DNA from: Gammaproteobacteria bacterium
GTDB lineage: Bacteria; Pseudomonadota; Gammaproteobacteria; Pseudomonadales; Pseudohongiellaceae
DNA: 16,256 nt
Assembly (NCBI GenBank): GCA_003451715.1
Contig: DMJN01000267.1
Span: 1 to 16,256 of the forward strand
Direction: 5' to 3'
Each line of letters opens with the position of its first letter. Position 1 is the stretch's first letter. The position numbers and the translations under genes are program-made. A model generated the notes under the pieces. It was given only the letters and a program-made list of their open reading frames with translations, did no database searches and was not told the DNA's origin. Below are positions 8,342 to 16,002 of the stretch, piece after piece.

Positions 8342-10036
8342 CTAGGCTGTCGCCTGTTCTTCCAATCCCAATTCGCTAATACTTATTTCACGCATCTTGT
8401 ATTTCTGCACCTTGCCGGTGACCGTCATGGGGAAGTCGTCGCCGAAGCGAACATAGTGCGGTACTTTGTAGTGTGCAATCTTGCCCTTGCAAAAAGCCTT
8501 TACACCCTCCTCCGACAACTCCTCACCCTCCTTGAGGCTTACCCAGGCAATAATCTCTTCACCGAACTTCGGATCGGGCACACCGGTAACCTGTACTGCC
8601 TCGATGGCATCATTGGTCATTAAGTATTCTTCAATCTCACGGGGATACACATTTTCTCCGCCGCGCACGATCATGTCCTTGATACGCCCGACTATGTTGA
8701 CGTAACCATCGGCATCCATGATGGCGGTGTCACCGGTATGCATCCAGCCATTGCCATCGATGGCGGACGCTGTTGCCTCGGCGTTCTCCCAGTACCCCAA
8801 CATCACCGAGTAACCACGGGTACAGAGTTCGCCCATTTCACCCACCGGGCATATCCGGCCAGTCTCGGCGTCGATGATTTTTACCTCTACATGGGGATGC
8901 ACACTCCCTACGGTACTTACCCGTTTATCCAAGGGCGAATCGACACGTGTCTGAAAGCTGACCGGACTGGTTTCGGTCATGCCGTAGGCGATCTCCACCT
9001 CGGTCATGTGCATTAAATCGTTTACCTGCTTCATGGTCTCCACCGGACACGGCGCGCCCGCCATGATGCCGGTGCGCAATGTGGCAAGATCGTATTTGGA
9101 GAAATCCGGCAGTGCCAGTTCAGCGATGAACATCGTCGGCACACCATAGAGTGCCGTCGCCTTTTCCTGCTGCACGGCCTTAAGTACTGCCTCGGGTTCG
9201 AAGCCTTCGCTCGGATAGATGGCGCAGGCGCCATGAGTGAGACAACCGAGATTCCCCATCACCATGCCGAAGCAGTGATACAGAGGCACCGGCACCACCA
9301 ACCGGTCCTGCTCGGTAAAGTTCATGGTGGACGCCACAAAGTAACCATTGTTGAGAATATTGTGATGGCTCAGCGTGGCACCCTTGGGAAATCCCGTGGT
9401 GCCACTGGTGTACTGAATGTTGATCGCCTCATCCATGTCCAGGCTGGCTTGTCGCAGCGCCAAATCTTCGGCACTTACTCCCTCTGCCAGAGGAAGAAAG
9501 TCATTCCAACTATAGATGCCTGGTACATCCGATGCAGTCATGGAAATGACAGTACTCAATGTTGCGAACTTGTCGGACTCGAGATTGCCGGCAGCGCAGC
9601 TGGCCAGCTCCGGGCATAACTCGCAGACCATGGCCTGGTAATCCGATGTCTTGAATTGGTTCTGCAATACCAGGCCCCTGCATCCTGATTGTTCCAACAC
9701 ATAGGCCAGTTCATGCCCCCGGTAGGCTGGATTGATAGTCACCAGAATGATGCCCGCTTTTGCCGTGGCATATTGGCTAGTCAGCCATTCCACATTGTTG
9801 GGCGACCAGATGCCCACCCGATCACCCTTCTCGAAACCGGCCGCAATGAATGCTCTGGCAAGCGTGTCTACCCGCTCGGCCAGTTGCCCATAGGTCAGAC
9901 GCTGGCCCTGATGCAGAGAAACGACCGCTTCACGCTCCCCGTGTTGCTGGACGATGCCATCGAAGAGTTCGGGTATAGACATGCCCAACAGGGGTTTAGC
10001 GGAGGGGCCGCTGGCGTAGCTGACGGGTCTGGTCAT
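8342..10036 (-). CDS. AMP-forming acyl-CoA synthetase (fatty/branched-chain acyl-CoA ligase)
   Basis: This is a 564-residue member of the ANL adenylate-forming superfamily: acid + ATP + CoA gives acyl-CoA + AMP + PPi. The motifs are intact and in order: P-loop [11 protein letters not shown] at 209-219, YGMTETSP at 351-358, GWMHTGD at 430-436, [16 protein letters not shown] at 450-465 and the C-terminal catalytic Lys542 in TVTGKVQK. It has no signal peptide or membrane segment and should be cytoplasmic. The substrate is not readable; the divergent liuRAB genes and the shared control region suggest a branched-chain or medium/long-chain acid. The start ATG has AGAGAAG about 7 bases upstream. A 14-codon mini-ORF with a perfect AGGAGG overlaps the start in another frame. 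The MBL-fold gene lies downstream on the same strand. Confidence 0.93.
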   Translation of the reverse strand: MTRPVSYASGPSAKPLLGMSIPELFDGIVQQHGEREAVVSLHQGQRLTYGQLAERVDTLARAFIAAGFEKGDRVGIWSPNNVEWLTSQYATAKAGIILVTINPAYRGHELAYVLEQSGCRGLVLQNQFKTSDYQAMVCELCPELASCAAGNLESDKFATLSTVISMTASDVPGIYSWNDFLPLAEGVSAEDLALRQASLDMDEAINIQYTSGTTGFPKGATLSHHNILNNGYFVASTMNFTEQDRLVVPVPLYHCFGMVMGNLGCLTHGACAIYPSEGFEPEAVLKAVQQEKATALYGVPTMFIAELALPDFSKYDLATLRTGIMAGAPCPVETMKQVNDLMHMTEVEIAYGMTETSPVSFQTRVDSPLDKRVSTVGSVHPHVEVKIIDAETGRICPVGEMGELCTRGYSVMLGYWENAEATASAIDGNGWMHTGDTAIMDADGYVNIVGRIKDMIVRGGENVYPREIEEYLMTNDAIEAVQVTGVPDPKFGEEIIAWVSLKEGEELSEEGVKAFCKGKIAHYKVPHYVRFGDDFPMTVTGKVQKYKMREISISELGLEEQATA

Positions 10037-10077
10037 GACTGCTTCTCTTGTGGACTTTTTCCTGGTTTTTGTTCCAA
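10033..10077 (-). CDS. Candidate 14-codon leader ORF overlapping the acyl-CoA synthetase start
   Basis: On the minus strand a perfect AGGAGG (10088-10083) lies 5 bases before a TTG at 10077. The frame reads [14 protein letters not shown] and stops at a TGA that overlaps the next ATG as ATGA. This is stronger ribosome-binding evidence than the acyl-CoA synthetase start itself has. It may be a translational-coupling leader, or chance in a purine-rich leader. Confidence 0.25.
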   Translation of the reverse strand: MEQKPGKSPQEKQS

Positions 10078-10140
10078 GGTGGCCTCCTACCTCCGAGTAC
10101 AGGGGCTAATTTAAAAGATAAATCCTGTTGGTGAAACCTT

Positions 10141-10199
10141 TGCTACAAGAATATCGCTTGGCTGGCGGACAGCGGACCCCCAGCAGAGAGCTTGTAGCA
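10141..10199 (-). promoter_or_regulatory. Nested hairpin in the leader of the acyl-CoA synthetase transcript
   Basis: TGCTACAAG (10141-10149) and CTTGTAGCA (10191-10199) form a perfect 9-bp stem. Inside it GCTGG (10161-10165) pairs with CCAGC (10180-10184). The hairpin would sit near the 5' end of a transcript from the promoter at 10212-10240, about 100 bases before the coding start. There is no T-tract after it, so it is not a classical terminator. Confidence 0.45.
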
Positions 10200-10211
10200 C
10201 CGTCTACACAA

Positions 10212-10240
10212 ATTCTACTTTACGTTAACGTAAACGTCAG
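10212..10240 (-). promoter_or_regulatory. Predicted sigma70 promoter for the acyl-CoA synthetase
   Basis: On the minus strand CTGACG (10240-10235, 4 of 6 to the -35 consensus) and TAGAAT (10217-10212, 5 of 6 to the -10 consensus) are separated by exactly 17 bases. Sixteen of those bases are the palindromic operator. Transcription would start near 10205. Confidence 0.55.
10219..10234. promoter_or_regulatory. 16-bp palindromic operator, probable LiuR site
   Basis: TTTACGTTAACGTAAA is a perfect palindrome in the liuR/acyl-CoA synthetase divergent gap. ACGT recurs at 10222, 10228 and 10234, in 6-base steps. MerR-family dimers bind such palindromes between promoter elements, and the regulator gene is adjacent. 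That LiuR is the binder is inferred from position. Occupancy would cover the minus-strand promoter and lies about 58 bases before liuR, so autoregulation is likely too. Confidence 0.6.
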
Positions 10241-10291
10241 TTAAGCTCAGTAATTCAAAATAGTCCGGGCGATCTAGCGTCCCCTACTGCG

Positions 10292-10705
10292 ATGACCGAA
10301 CAATATTCCATCTCTGAACTGGCGAAAGAGTTCGAAGTCACCACCCGAACACTTCGCTTCTATGAAGAAAAAGGCCTGCTGAAACCAGGGCGCCAGGGCA
10401 TTAAGCGCATCTTCAGCGCGGCAGATCGGACCAGGCTGAAGTTGATTCTGCGAGGCAAGCGATTGGGATTTTCGCTGGATGAAAGCAGTGACATTATCGG
10501 CATGTATGAGCCTGAAACTGAGAATAACCGACAGCTTGAAATGCTGCTGGACAAGATCAGAGAAAAGCGATCCTTGCTGGAGCAGCAGAAAAAAGAAATT
10601 AATAGCATGCTGAAAGATTTACGTAACACAGAGACTATCTGTCTCGATGCGCTATCTGAATCCAGTTCGCCGATACCCCGCGTCAAACACAGGGCCAGAC
10701 AATGA
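10292..10705 (+). CDS. liuR: MerR-family transcriptional regulator, LiuR type
   Basis: This 137-residue DNA-binding protein has the N-terminal MerR winged helix. [20 protein letters not shown] at 5-24 is the helix-turn-helix, followed by [17 protein letters not shown] as the wing and [21 protein letters not shown] coiled-coil dimerisation helix, rich in Glu, Lys and Leu, spans about 76-112. There is no Cys-based metal site of the MerR/CueR kind; the only Cys is near 117. This matches LiuR, the regulator of leucine/isovalerate degradation in Proteobacteria. Its stop overlaps the liuA start as ATGA, so the two genes are translationally coupled. It has no convincing ribosome site of its own. The palindrome about 58 bases upstream is the likely operator. 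The liuR name rests on the domain plus gene context. Confidence 0.87.
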   Translation: MTEQYSISELAKEFEVTTRTLRFYEEKGLLKPGRQGIKRIFSAADRTRLKLILRGKRLGFSLDESSDIIGMYEPETENNRQLEMLLDKIREKRSLLEQQKKEINSMLKDLRNTETICLDALSESSSPIPRVKHRARQ

Positions 10706-11871
10706 ACACTTCCTACCCTACACTGAATTTTAATCACGATGATGAAATCAATATGCTGCGAGACAGCGTATACCAGTTCTGCCAGACCGAGATCGTGCCA
10801 CGTGCCGACCAGATCGATGCGGACAATGAATTCCCGGCGGATCTGTGGAAGAAATTTGGCGGGCTGGGTTTGCTGGGCGTCACTGTAGATGAATCTTATG
10901 GCGGTTCCAATATGGGATACCTAGCACATTGTGTTGCCATGGAAGAAATATCGCGGGCATCCGCCTCGGTGGGGCTATCTTATGGAGCCCATTCCAATCT
11001 GTGCGTCAATCAGATAGCACGCAACGGCAACGATGCACAGCGGAAGAAATACCTGCCTAAACTCTGTTCGGGGGAACATGTCGGTGCACTGGCCATGTCC
11101 GAACCGGGCGCAGGATCCGATGTGGTCAACATGTCATTGCGCGCCGAACCAAAAGGCGATCACTACCTGCTCAATGGCAACAAGATGTGGATCACCAATG
11201 GACCCGATGCCCATACCTATATCATTTACGGCAGAACCGATGATTCGGTGGGCTCCGGTGGCATTACCGCCTTCATCGTGGAACGTGATTACGCCGGGTT
11301 CAGCCAGGCACAGAAACTGGATAAGCTGGGAATGCGTGGCTCCAACACCTGTGAGCTGGTGTTCGAGGACTGCGAGGTTCCCCTGGAAAATGTCCTGGGT
11401 ACGGTCGGCAAAGGCGTCGGTGTGCTCATGTCCGGCCTGGACTATGAACGCACGGTTCTCGCCGCCGGTCCGGTGGGCATCATGCAATCCTGTCTGGACC
11501 TGGTGCTGCCCTATCTGCACGATCGCAAACAATTTGGTCAACCCATCGGTGAGTTTCAATTGATGCAGGGCAAGATGGCGGACATGTACACCGCTCTGAA
11601 TGCATCGCGTAGCTACCTGTATACGGTGGCAGCCGCCTGCGACCGCGACGAGAGCAGCCGTAAAGATTGTGCGGCGCTTATTTTGTTCACATCCGAGCAG
11701 GCCACCCAGATGACACTACAGACTATTCAATCCATGGGCGGTAACGGTTACACCAATGACTATCCGGCGGGTCGCTTACTGCGCGATGCCAAGCTCTATG
11801 AAATCGGTGCCGGCACCTCGGAAATTCGGCGCATCCTGGTAGGCCGCGAACTGTTTCGCGAATCCGCTTAG
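10702..11871 (+). CDS. liuA: Isovaleryl-CoA dehydrogenase
   Basis: This 389-residue FAD-dependent acyl-CoA dehydrogenase oxidises isovaleryl-CoA to 3-methylcrotonyl-CoA and passes electrons to ETF. The flavin-domain signatures are present: [17 protein letters not shown] at 128-144 and [20 protein letters not shown] from 161. The catalytic base is Glu249 in [13 protein letters not shown] glutamate at this helix-G position, rather than the later Glu-Gly of straight-chain dehydrogenases, is the mark of isovaleryl-CoA dehydrogenases. The C-terminal [20 protein letters not shown] is also typical. Length matches the family (about 385-390). The ATG overlaps the liuR stop, with AGGG about 8 bases upstream. 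liuB follows after 28 bases. Confidence 0.95.
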   Translation: MNTSYPTLNFNHDDEINMLRDSVYQFCQTEIVPRADQIDADNEFPADLWKKFGGLGLLGVTVDESYGGSNMGYLAHCVAMEEISRASASVGLSYGAHSNLCVNQIARNGNDAQRKKYLPKLCSGEHVGALAMSEPGAGSDVVNMSLRAEPKGDHYLLNGNKMWITNGPDAHTYIIYGRTDDSVGSGGITAFIVERDYAGFSQAQKLDKLGMRGSNTCELVFEDCEVPLENVLGTVGKGVGVLMSGLDYERTVLAAGPVGIMQSCLDLVLPYLHDRKQFGQPIGEFQLMQGKMADMYTALNASRSYLYTVAAACDRDESSRKDCAALILFTSEQATQMTLQTIQSMGGNGYTNDYPAGRLLRDAKLYEIGAGTSEIRRILVGRELFRESA

Positions 11872-11899
11872 GCAGAATGAAGAATGAGGAGTAAGCACC

Positions 11900-13507
11900 A
11901 TGCCTGTCCTTGAATCAAAGATTAACCCTGGCAGCGATAGCTTCGTCGAAAACAGCGAGTTCATGCAGATGCAGATCGATGATCTGCGAGTAAAGCTGAA
12001 TACCATCGAGGCGGGCGGACCCGAAGCGGCCCGTGAGAAACATATTTCGCGGGGCAAGCTGCTGCCGAGAGACCGCATCAAGGCACTGATCGATGCAGAC
12101 ACAGAGTTTTTGGAATTATCCCAACTGGCCGCCTTTAATGTCTATGGTGAGGACGTGCCAGCCGCCGGTATCCTAACTGGTGTTGGCAGGGTGAGCGGTG
12201 TCGACTGCGTCATTATAGTCAACGACGCCACCGTCAAGGGTGGAACCTATTACCCTATATCGGTTAAGAAACATCTGCGGGCACAGGATATAGCCGCCCA
12301 GAACAAGCTGCCCTGCATCTACCTGGTGGATTCCGGTGGTGCCAACTTGCCGAGACAGGAACAGGTGTTTCCCGACAAGAATCACTTCGGCCGCATATTC
12401 TTCAATCAGGCTAATATGTCAGCCAGCGGGATTCCCCAGATAGCTGTTGTTATGGGTTCCTGCACGGCAGGTGGTGCCTATGTACCTGCCATGTCAGACG
12501 AGTGTGTGATGGTGCGTAACCAGGCGACGGTGTTTCTTGCCGGTCCGCCGCTGGTGAAGGCCGCCACCGGGGAAGTGGTTGATGCAGAGGAACTGGGTGG
12601 CGCCGACGTACACTGTCGGCGTTCTGGTGTTTCTGACTATTACGCCGAGAGTGACGATCATGCTCTGCAGATTGCCCGTATTATCGTCGGGCACCTGAAC
12701 CGACCTGCGTTGGCCCACAATCCCGGTCAGCAAAGCATCTCGCCTGTTTATCCGGCTGATCAGCTTACCGGTATTGTCCCCGTCAATCCCAGCATGTCCT
12801 ATGATGCCCGGGAGATCATCGCACGCATCGCAGACGGTTCGGAATTCGATGAATTCAAAGCCCTGTATGGCAAGACGCTGGTATGCGGCTTCGCCCATCT
12901 CGATGGAAATCCCATCGGAATTATTGCCAACAATGGCATCCTGTTCAGCGAATCTGCCACCAAGGGAGCACACTTCATCGAATTGTGTGCACAGCGAAAA
13001 ATCCCGCTTCTTTTCCTGCAGAACATCGTCGGTTTTATGGTGGGCAAGGTCTTCGAGGAAGGGGGGATCGCCAAGCACGGCGCCAAGATGGTAATGGCAG
13101 TTGCCTGTGCCAAAGTACCAAAATTTACCGTAATCGTCGGCGGCTCGTTCGGTGCCGGCAACTATGGCATGTGTGGCCGCGCCTACGATCCACGCTTCCT
13201 GTTCATGTGGCCCAATGCGCGTATTTCGGTGATGGGTAGCGAACAGGCAGCCGGTGTACTGGCTACCATCAAACGTGATGCGATGGAGAAAAAGAATCGC
13301 CCCTGGAGCGAGGAACAGGAAGAAGAGTACCGAAAACCCATCCTGGAGACCTATCAGAAGCAGGGCCATCCCTACTACGCATCGGCTCGGCTATGGGATG
13401 ATGGCATAATCGAACCCACCCAGACTCGAGAAGTGCTCGCGCGCTGCATGGCAATCGCACGCAACGCGCCGATCGAAGAGACGCAGTTTGGTGTGTTTAG
13501 AATGTAA
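11900..13507 (+). CDS. liuB: Methylcrotonyl-CoA carboxylase, carboxyltransferase (beta) subunit
   Basis: This 535-residue crotonase-fold carboxyltransferase moves CO2 from carboxybiotin to 3-methylcrotonyl-CoA, giving 3-methylglutaconyl-CoA. Family landmarks are [10 protein letters not shown] at 51-60, [19 protein letters not shown] at 114-132, [13 protein letters not shown] at 141-153 and the oxyanion-forming glycines of [16 protein letters not shown] at 186-201. [12 protein letters not shown] is at 372-383 and [20 protein letters not shown] at 414-433. The C-terminal GVFRM is the usual end. The length is as expected, so the gene is intact. GGAG lies 10 bases before ATG. It needs a biotin-carrying alpha subunit (liuD), which is not in this window. 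No liuC, liuD or liuE follows; the operon seems to stop here. Confidence 0.95.
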   Translation: MPVLESKINPGSDSFVENSEFMQMQIDDLRVKLNTIEAGGPEAAREKHISRGKLLPRDRIKALIDADTEFLELSQLAAFNVYGEDVPAAGILTGVGRVSGVDCVIIVNDATVKGGTYYPISVKKHLRAQDIAAQNKLPCIYLVDSGGANLPRQEQVFPDKNHFGRIFFNQANMSASGIPQIAVVMGSCTAGGAYVPAMSDECVMVRNQATVFLAGPPLVKAATGEVVDAEELGGADVHCRRSGVSDYYAESDDHALQIARIIVGHLNRPALAHNPGQQSISPVYPADQLTGIVPVNPSMSYDAREIIARIADGSEFDEFKALYGKTLVCGFAHLDGNPIGIIANNGILFSESATKGAHFIELCAQRKIPLLFLQNIVGFMVGKVFEEGGIAKHGAKMVMAVACAKVPKFTVIVGGSFGAGNYGMCGRAYDPRFLFMWPNARISVMGSEQAAGVLATIKRDAMEKKNRPWSEEQEEEYRKPILETYQKQGHPYYASARLWDDGIIEPTQTREVLARCMAIARNAPIEETQFGVFRM

Positions 13508-13613
13508 GTGATGCAGTTGTTAAGCTGTCGCTATTGATAATGTAGTCCGGCACATAGGGGACACCCTTTTCAAACAACGCCTCTCTCAGTGACAAGAACA
13601 GTTTTCCGCCCAT
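13497..13613 (-). pseudogene. Short leucine-dehydrogenase-like fragment antisense to the liuB 3' end
   Basis: On the minus strand a 38-codon frame contains ALFEKGVPYVPDYIINSDS. This resembles the conserved segment of Leu/Phe/Val dehydrogenases (an acidic or basic stretch, then G-[IV]-x-Y-x-PDY-[VI]-IN-A-G-G). The surrounding ANNQL and NAD-binding parts are not visible. The frame continues upstream through in-frame stops at 13668-13670 and 13701-13703. Leucine dehydrogenase acts just upstream of the liu pathway, which makes a relic here sensible. Chance similarity or a repeat element is equally possible. Confidence 0.22.
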
Positions 13614-13905
13614 TTTACAAAATGAAAAACATGCCGGTGAGTGCTTGACGGTATCGACAAATTTGCTTCACAAATTGACAAAACCTCCGCCAATCCATGT
13701 CTATATCACTGCTGCCTCTTCCCAAGTCGCAGAGGTGCGCACGCGAAAATAGGGATAATTCTCCGCTGATATCAGATAGCAACCCAGGTTGAACAAATTG
13801 TAAACCGGTGCTTCCGTTCGCAGGCTCACAGCTCCCCGATATTCTTGAGATTCGATTATCCGGCGCCATTCCCAGGCGCCGGAATCATTGTATCCCCCGA
13901 TGGTT
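13508..13905. other. 398-base gap between liuB and the 171-residue orphan, no intact gene
   Basis: Both neighbours point into this gap. On the minus strand one frame reads from 13919 to 13497 with only two stops. Its first 72 codons (13919-13704) have protein-like composition (YRGAVSLRTEAPVYNLFNLG, then ENYPYFRVRTSATWEEAAVI). A second minus-strand frame, 13869-13615, is also open for 84 codons, so openness alone is weak evidence. The gap also holds a tiny AGGG-GACA-CCCT hairpin followed by TTT (13556-13570), about 50 bases after liuB. It may be a decayed gene or a non-coding repeat. Confidence 0.5.
13860..13882. repeat. Perfect GC-rich inverted repeat (possible terminator or REP-like unit)
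   Basis: CCGGCGCC (13860-13867) and GGCGCCGG (13875-13882) flank a 7-base loop, and one more T-A pair extends the stem to 9 bp. It lies 23 bases after the stop of the minus-strand 171-residue gene, a good place for a terminator. Neither side has a T-tract, so a rho-independent role is uncertain. Confidence 0.5.
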
Positions 13906-14421
13906 TCAGTATTCGTTTCTTACCGGTGGGTCGACGAACACATCATTTCCTGCATCATCCTTCAAATGAAGGATCACGTCATACACCTTGGGATTACCTG
14001 AGCTATTTTTGTTATCAAGGATTTCAATTTCCAGATAGTTCTCTAATAGATCATGCTTTACTGATATTGCCTGGAAAATCCGTTTACCTCCCTGACCGTT
14101 ATAGCTAGTCGTCCAAGCGTTATAGGCAGCCAGTGCTGCTACTGAGTTTCCGCTGAAGTATTTGTCCATAATGTCCCATTTTGCCGACAATGCGCCATTG
14201 GCACTGCCGCTACCCGTGGTTCCCGCTCTAACTCTGAAAACTTTAAAACCTACATACTCCCAGTCCTGTCCCTTCGGCGTACGATAAGCTATGCTCAGTG
14301 GATCTTTCTGATCGTGATCAATAGAGGCCTGATAGAATCCTGCATTTTTGAAATTCGATATTTTAGATGCATTACTATGCTCCTTTATTTGGGGATTAAA
14401 GTTTGCCAATCGGTGTCGCAT
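13906..14421 (-). CDS. Orphan protein of unknown function, 171 residues
   Basis: I do not recognise this protein. It has a natural composition and looks soluble, without signal peptide or membrane segment. The middle is Gly/Ser/Ala-rich (FRVRAGTTGSGSANGALSAK, about 63-82). The C-terminal half looks like beta strands: ENYLEIEILDN near 127-137, VYDVILHLKDDAGNDVFVDP near 145-164. The ATG at 14421 has GGAG about 10 bases upstream. A much better ribosome site, AAAGGAG at 14386-14380, lies inside the frame and points to an ATG at 14372 that is one base out of frame. This hints at a frameshift near the 5' end or a mis-set start. The GC-rich hairpin at 13860-13882 follows its stop. Its neighbours give no functional hint. 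Confidence 0.5.
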   Translation of the reverse strand: MRHRLANFNPQIKEHSNASKISNFKNAGFYQASIDHDQKDPLSIAYRTPKGQDWEYVGFKVFRVRAGTTGSGSANGALSAKWDIMDKYFSGNSVAALAAYNAWTTSYNGQGGKRIFQAISVKHDLLENYLEIEILDNKNSSGNPKVYDVILHLKDDAGNDVFVDPPVRNEY

Positions 14422-14960
14422 TCAGGCCACTCTCCAGGAGCATCAGATCACACGCTCTGATTGAAGTCTTACTTGCTGGCCATATTTCTACTTTGTGTGT
14501 GAGTAAGTACTGCTAGTCAGACCGACTGATTCCCCCCATACTCGGCTACTTGGCCTATTTCCAGTTACCCCCCTTTTTGGAATCGTGAAAGTTTCAATAT
14601 TAGAGAATATTTCAATTGCGCCCTCGGCGAGTACAAATAGAATAGAAACTATCCGCATCCAAGTCTATACTTTCCTGCGCTCTAAATATTACCTCACGTG
14701 GCCGCGGACATTAACTCGATGTTTACTGGCTTCCGAGTAATAGTGGCTATTCTCTGTGTTGAATTCTCAAGATATATTAAGCTAATCCGATCCGGTAAGC
14801 TGAAGCAACAGCAGATAGTAATTAACACAAGACTTACACAATTGCCCGATTATTCAAATCCTGAAACTTTCCATTTATTGAGAAGAATTCCCTCCAATAG
14901 TCTGCTAGGCTTGTGCCTGACGCTGTTCTTCCCCAAATTGTTTACTTCAGGAGTAATTAG
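14422..14960. other. 539-base divergent intergenic region
   Basis: No convincing gene is seen. The region is AT-rich with short C-tracts (14534-14539 and 14567-14572). TTTCAAT occurs twice (14592-14598 and 14610-14616), overlapping AATATT copies 10 bases apart (14596 and 14606). A weak plus-strand promoter is possible: TAGAAA (14643-14648), 17 bases, TATACT (14666-14671), which would give a leader of nearly 290 bases for the gene at 14961. Confidence 0.4.
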
Positions 14961-15917
14961 ATGATCCTGCGCATTGTTGCCGTTTTCCTTGCACTCATTT
15001 CTGTGTTATCCATCAGCCAGGCCCAGGAAGAACTCCCTTACCAGGTTCCCCGTACCGAACATGGCGACCCCGATTTTCAGGGTGTTTGGATGACGGCATT
15101 CATAACCACCACGGAAAGACCTGAGGGATTCGACAGCCTGGTACTCACAGAGGCAGAAGCAGCACAGTTTGCAGCCACTTTTCAAAGCAATTTTGTTCAA
15201 GGCAATACGGATCCCGAATTTTCCTGGGCTAAGTCTCTGCAACCGACAAAGGTAAAGGGACAATTCCGTTCTTCCGTTATCGTTCATCCTGAAGACGGTA
15301 AGATTCCCTATTCACAAGCCGGCGAAGCGCTGGCGATGGAAGTCAGACGGTCATTTGTGGAAGGCGTTAACGGACCCGAACAGCGACCATTGGCAGAACG
15401 TTGCCTGGGAAGTTTTGGTTACCCACCTATGCGTTCTTTACCCATCGAATTACCGCGCTTAATTGTCCAGAACAAGGACAATTTGGTGCTCTATACTGAA
15501 GATGCGGCCGGGTATCGACTCATCCGCATCAGTGCGAAGCCTGGCACTGAAGACAAGCGACGCTATGAAGGATATTCGGTTGGACACTGGGAAGATGACA
15601 CGCTGGTGGTGGAAACAACACACTTCCGGGATGATATCCCTTCAAGATTAAACGTAGGCAAGCCGGTACTGATTAGTGAAGATACCAGGGTAACGGAACG
15701 CTTTACCCGTGTCGCCGATGATGAACTCAACTATCAGTTCACGGTTGAGGACAACACACTCTACTCCGAAGCCTGGTCGGGTGAGTTTTCTCTTAACTGG
15801 ATGGGTGGCAAGACTTATGAATATTCCTGTCACGAAGGGAATTACAGCTTACCGGGAATTCTCAGAGGGGGACAACTGCAGGCAGCCGAACGTGCAAAGG
15901 CCAATTCAGACAGATGA
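14961..15917 (+). CDS. Exported protein of an uncharacterised family, 318 residues
   Basis: The protein begins with a signal peptide (MILRIVAVFLALISVLSISQ, cleavage likely after AQA near residue 22). The mature part carries patterns I know from many unnamed secreted proteins of Acidobacteria and Gammaproteobacteria: HGDPDFQGVW at 34-43, a Pro/Arg-rich middle with ERCLGSFGYPP near 145-155, GHWEDDTLVVETTHF near 208-222, ERFTRVADDELNYQFTVED near 246-264 and a final YEYSCHEGNYSLPGILRG. Two conserved cysteines (ERC and SCHEG) may form a disulfide. No enzymatic motif is evident and the role is unknown. The ribosome site AGGAG lies 8 bases before ATG. It appears monocistronic: the next gene converges on it. 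Confidence 0.85.
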   Translation: MILRIVAVFLALISVLSISQAQEELPYQVPRTEHGDPDFQGVWMTAFITTTERPEGFDSLVLTEAEAAQFAATFQSNFVQGNTDPEFSWAKSLQPTKVKGQFRSSVIVHPEDGKIPYSQAGEALAMEVRRSFVEGVNGPEQRPLAERCLGSFGYPPMRSLPIELPRLIVQNKDNLVLYTEDAAGYRLIRISAKPGTEDKRRYEGYSVGHWEDDTLVVETTHFRDDIPSRLNVGKPVLISEDTRVTERFTRVADDELNYQFTVEDNTLYSEAWSGEFSLNWMGGKTYEYSCHEGNYSLPGILRGGQLQAAERAKANSDR

Positions 15918-15968
15918 TTCTCTTTCCAGTCCTTATCTGCGTATAGCAGTGAAGTAACCAGGGATAAA

Positions 15969-16002
15969 AGAGGAAGTCGTTGTTTGACAATGTACTTCCT
16001 CT
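15969..16002 (-). terminator. Hairpin terminator between convergent genes
   Basis: AGAGGAAGT (15969-15977) pairs perfectly with ACTTCCTCT (15994-16002). An inner TTGT/ACAA pair (15980-15983 with 15987-15990) shortens the loop. On the minus strand the stem starts right after the TAG of the gene at 16003 and is followed by TTTTAT, as in a rho-independent terminator. On the plus strand it lies about 50 bases after the 318-residue gene, but has only a poor T-tract. Confidence 0.7.

Noticed and set aside
12494..13369. Minus-strand open frame of 291 codons
   Set aside because: It is antisense to liuB and arises from codon bias in that conserved gene.
14698..14964. Plus-strand open frame of 88 codons before the 318-residue gene
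   Set aside because: It has a GTG start with no ribosome site, no family resemblance, and low-GC composition like non-coding spacer.
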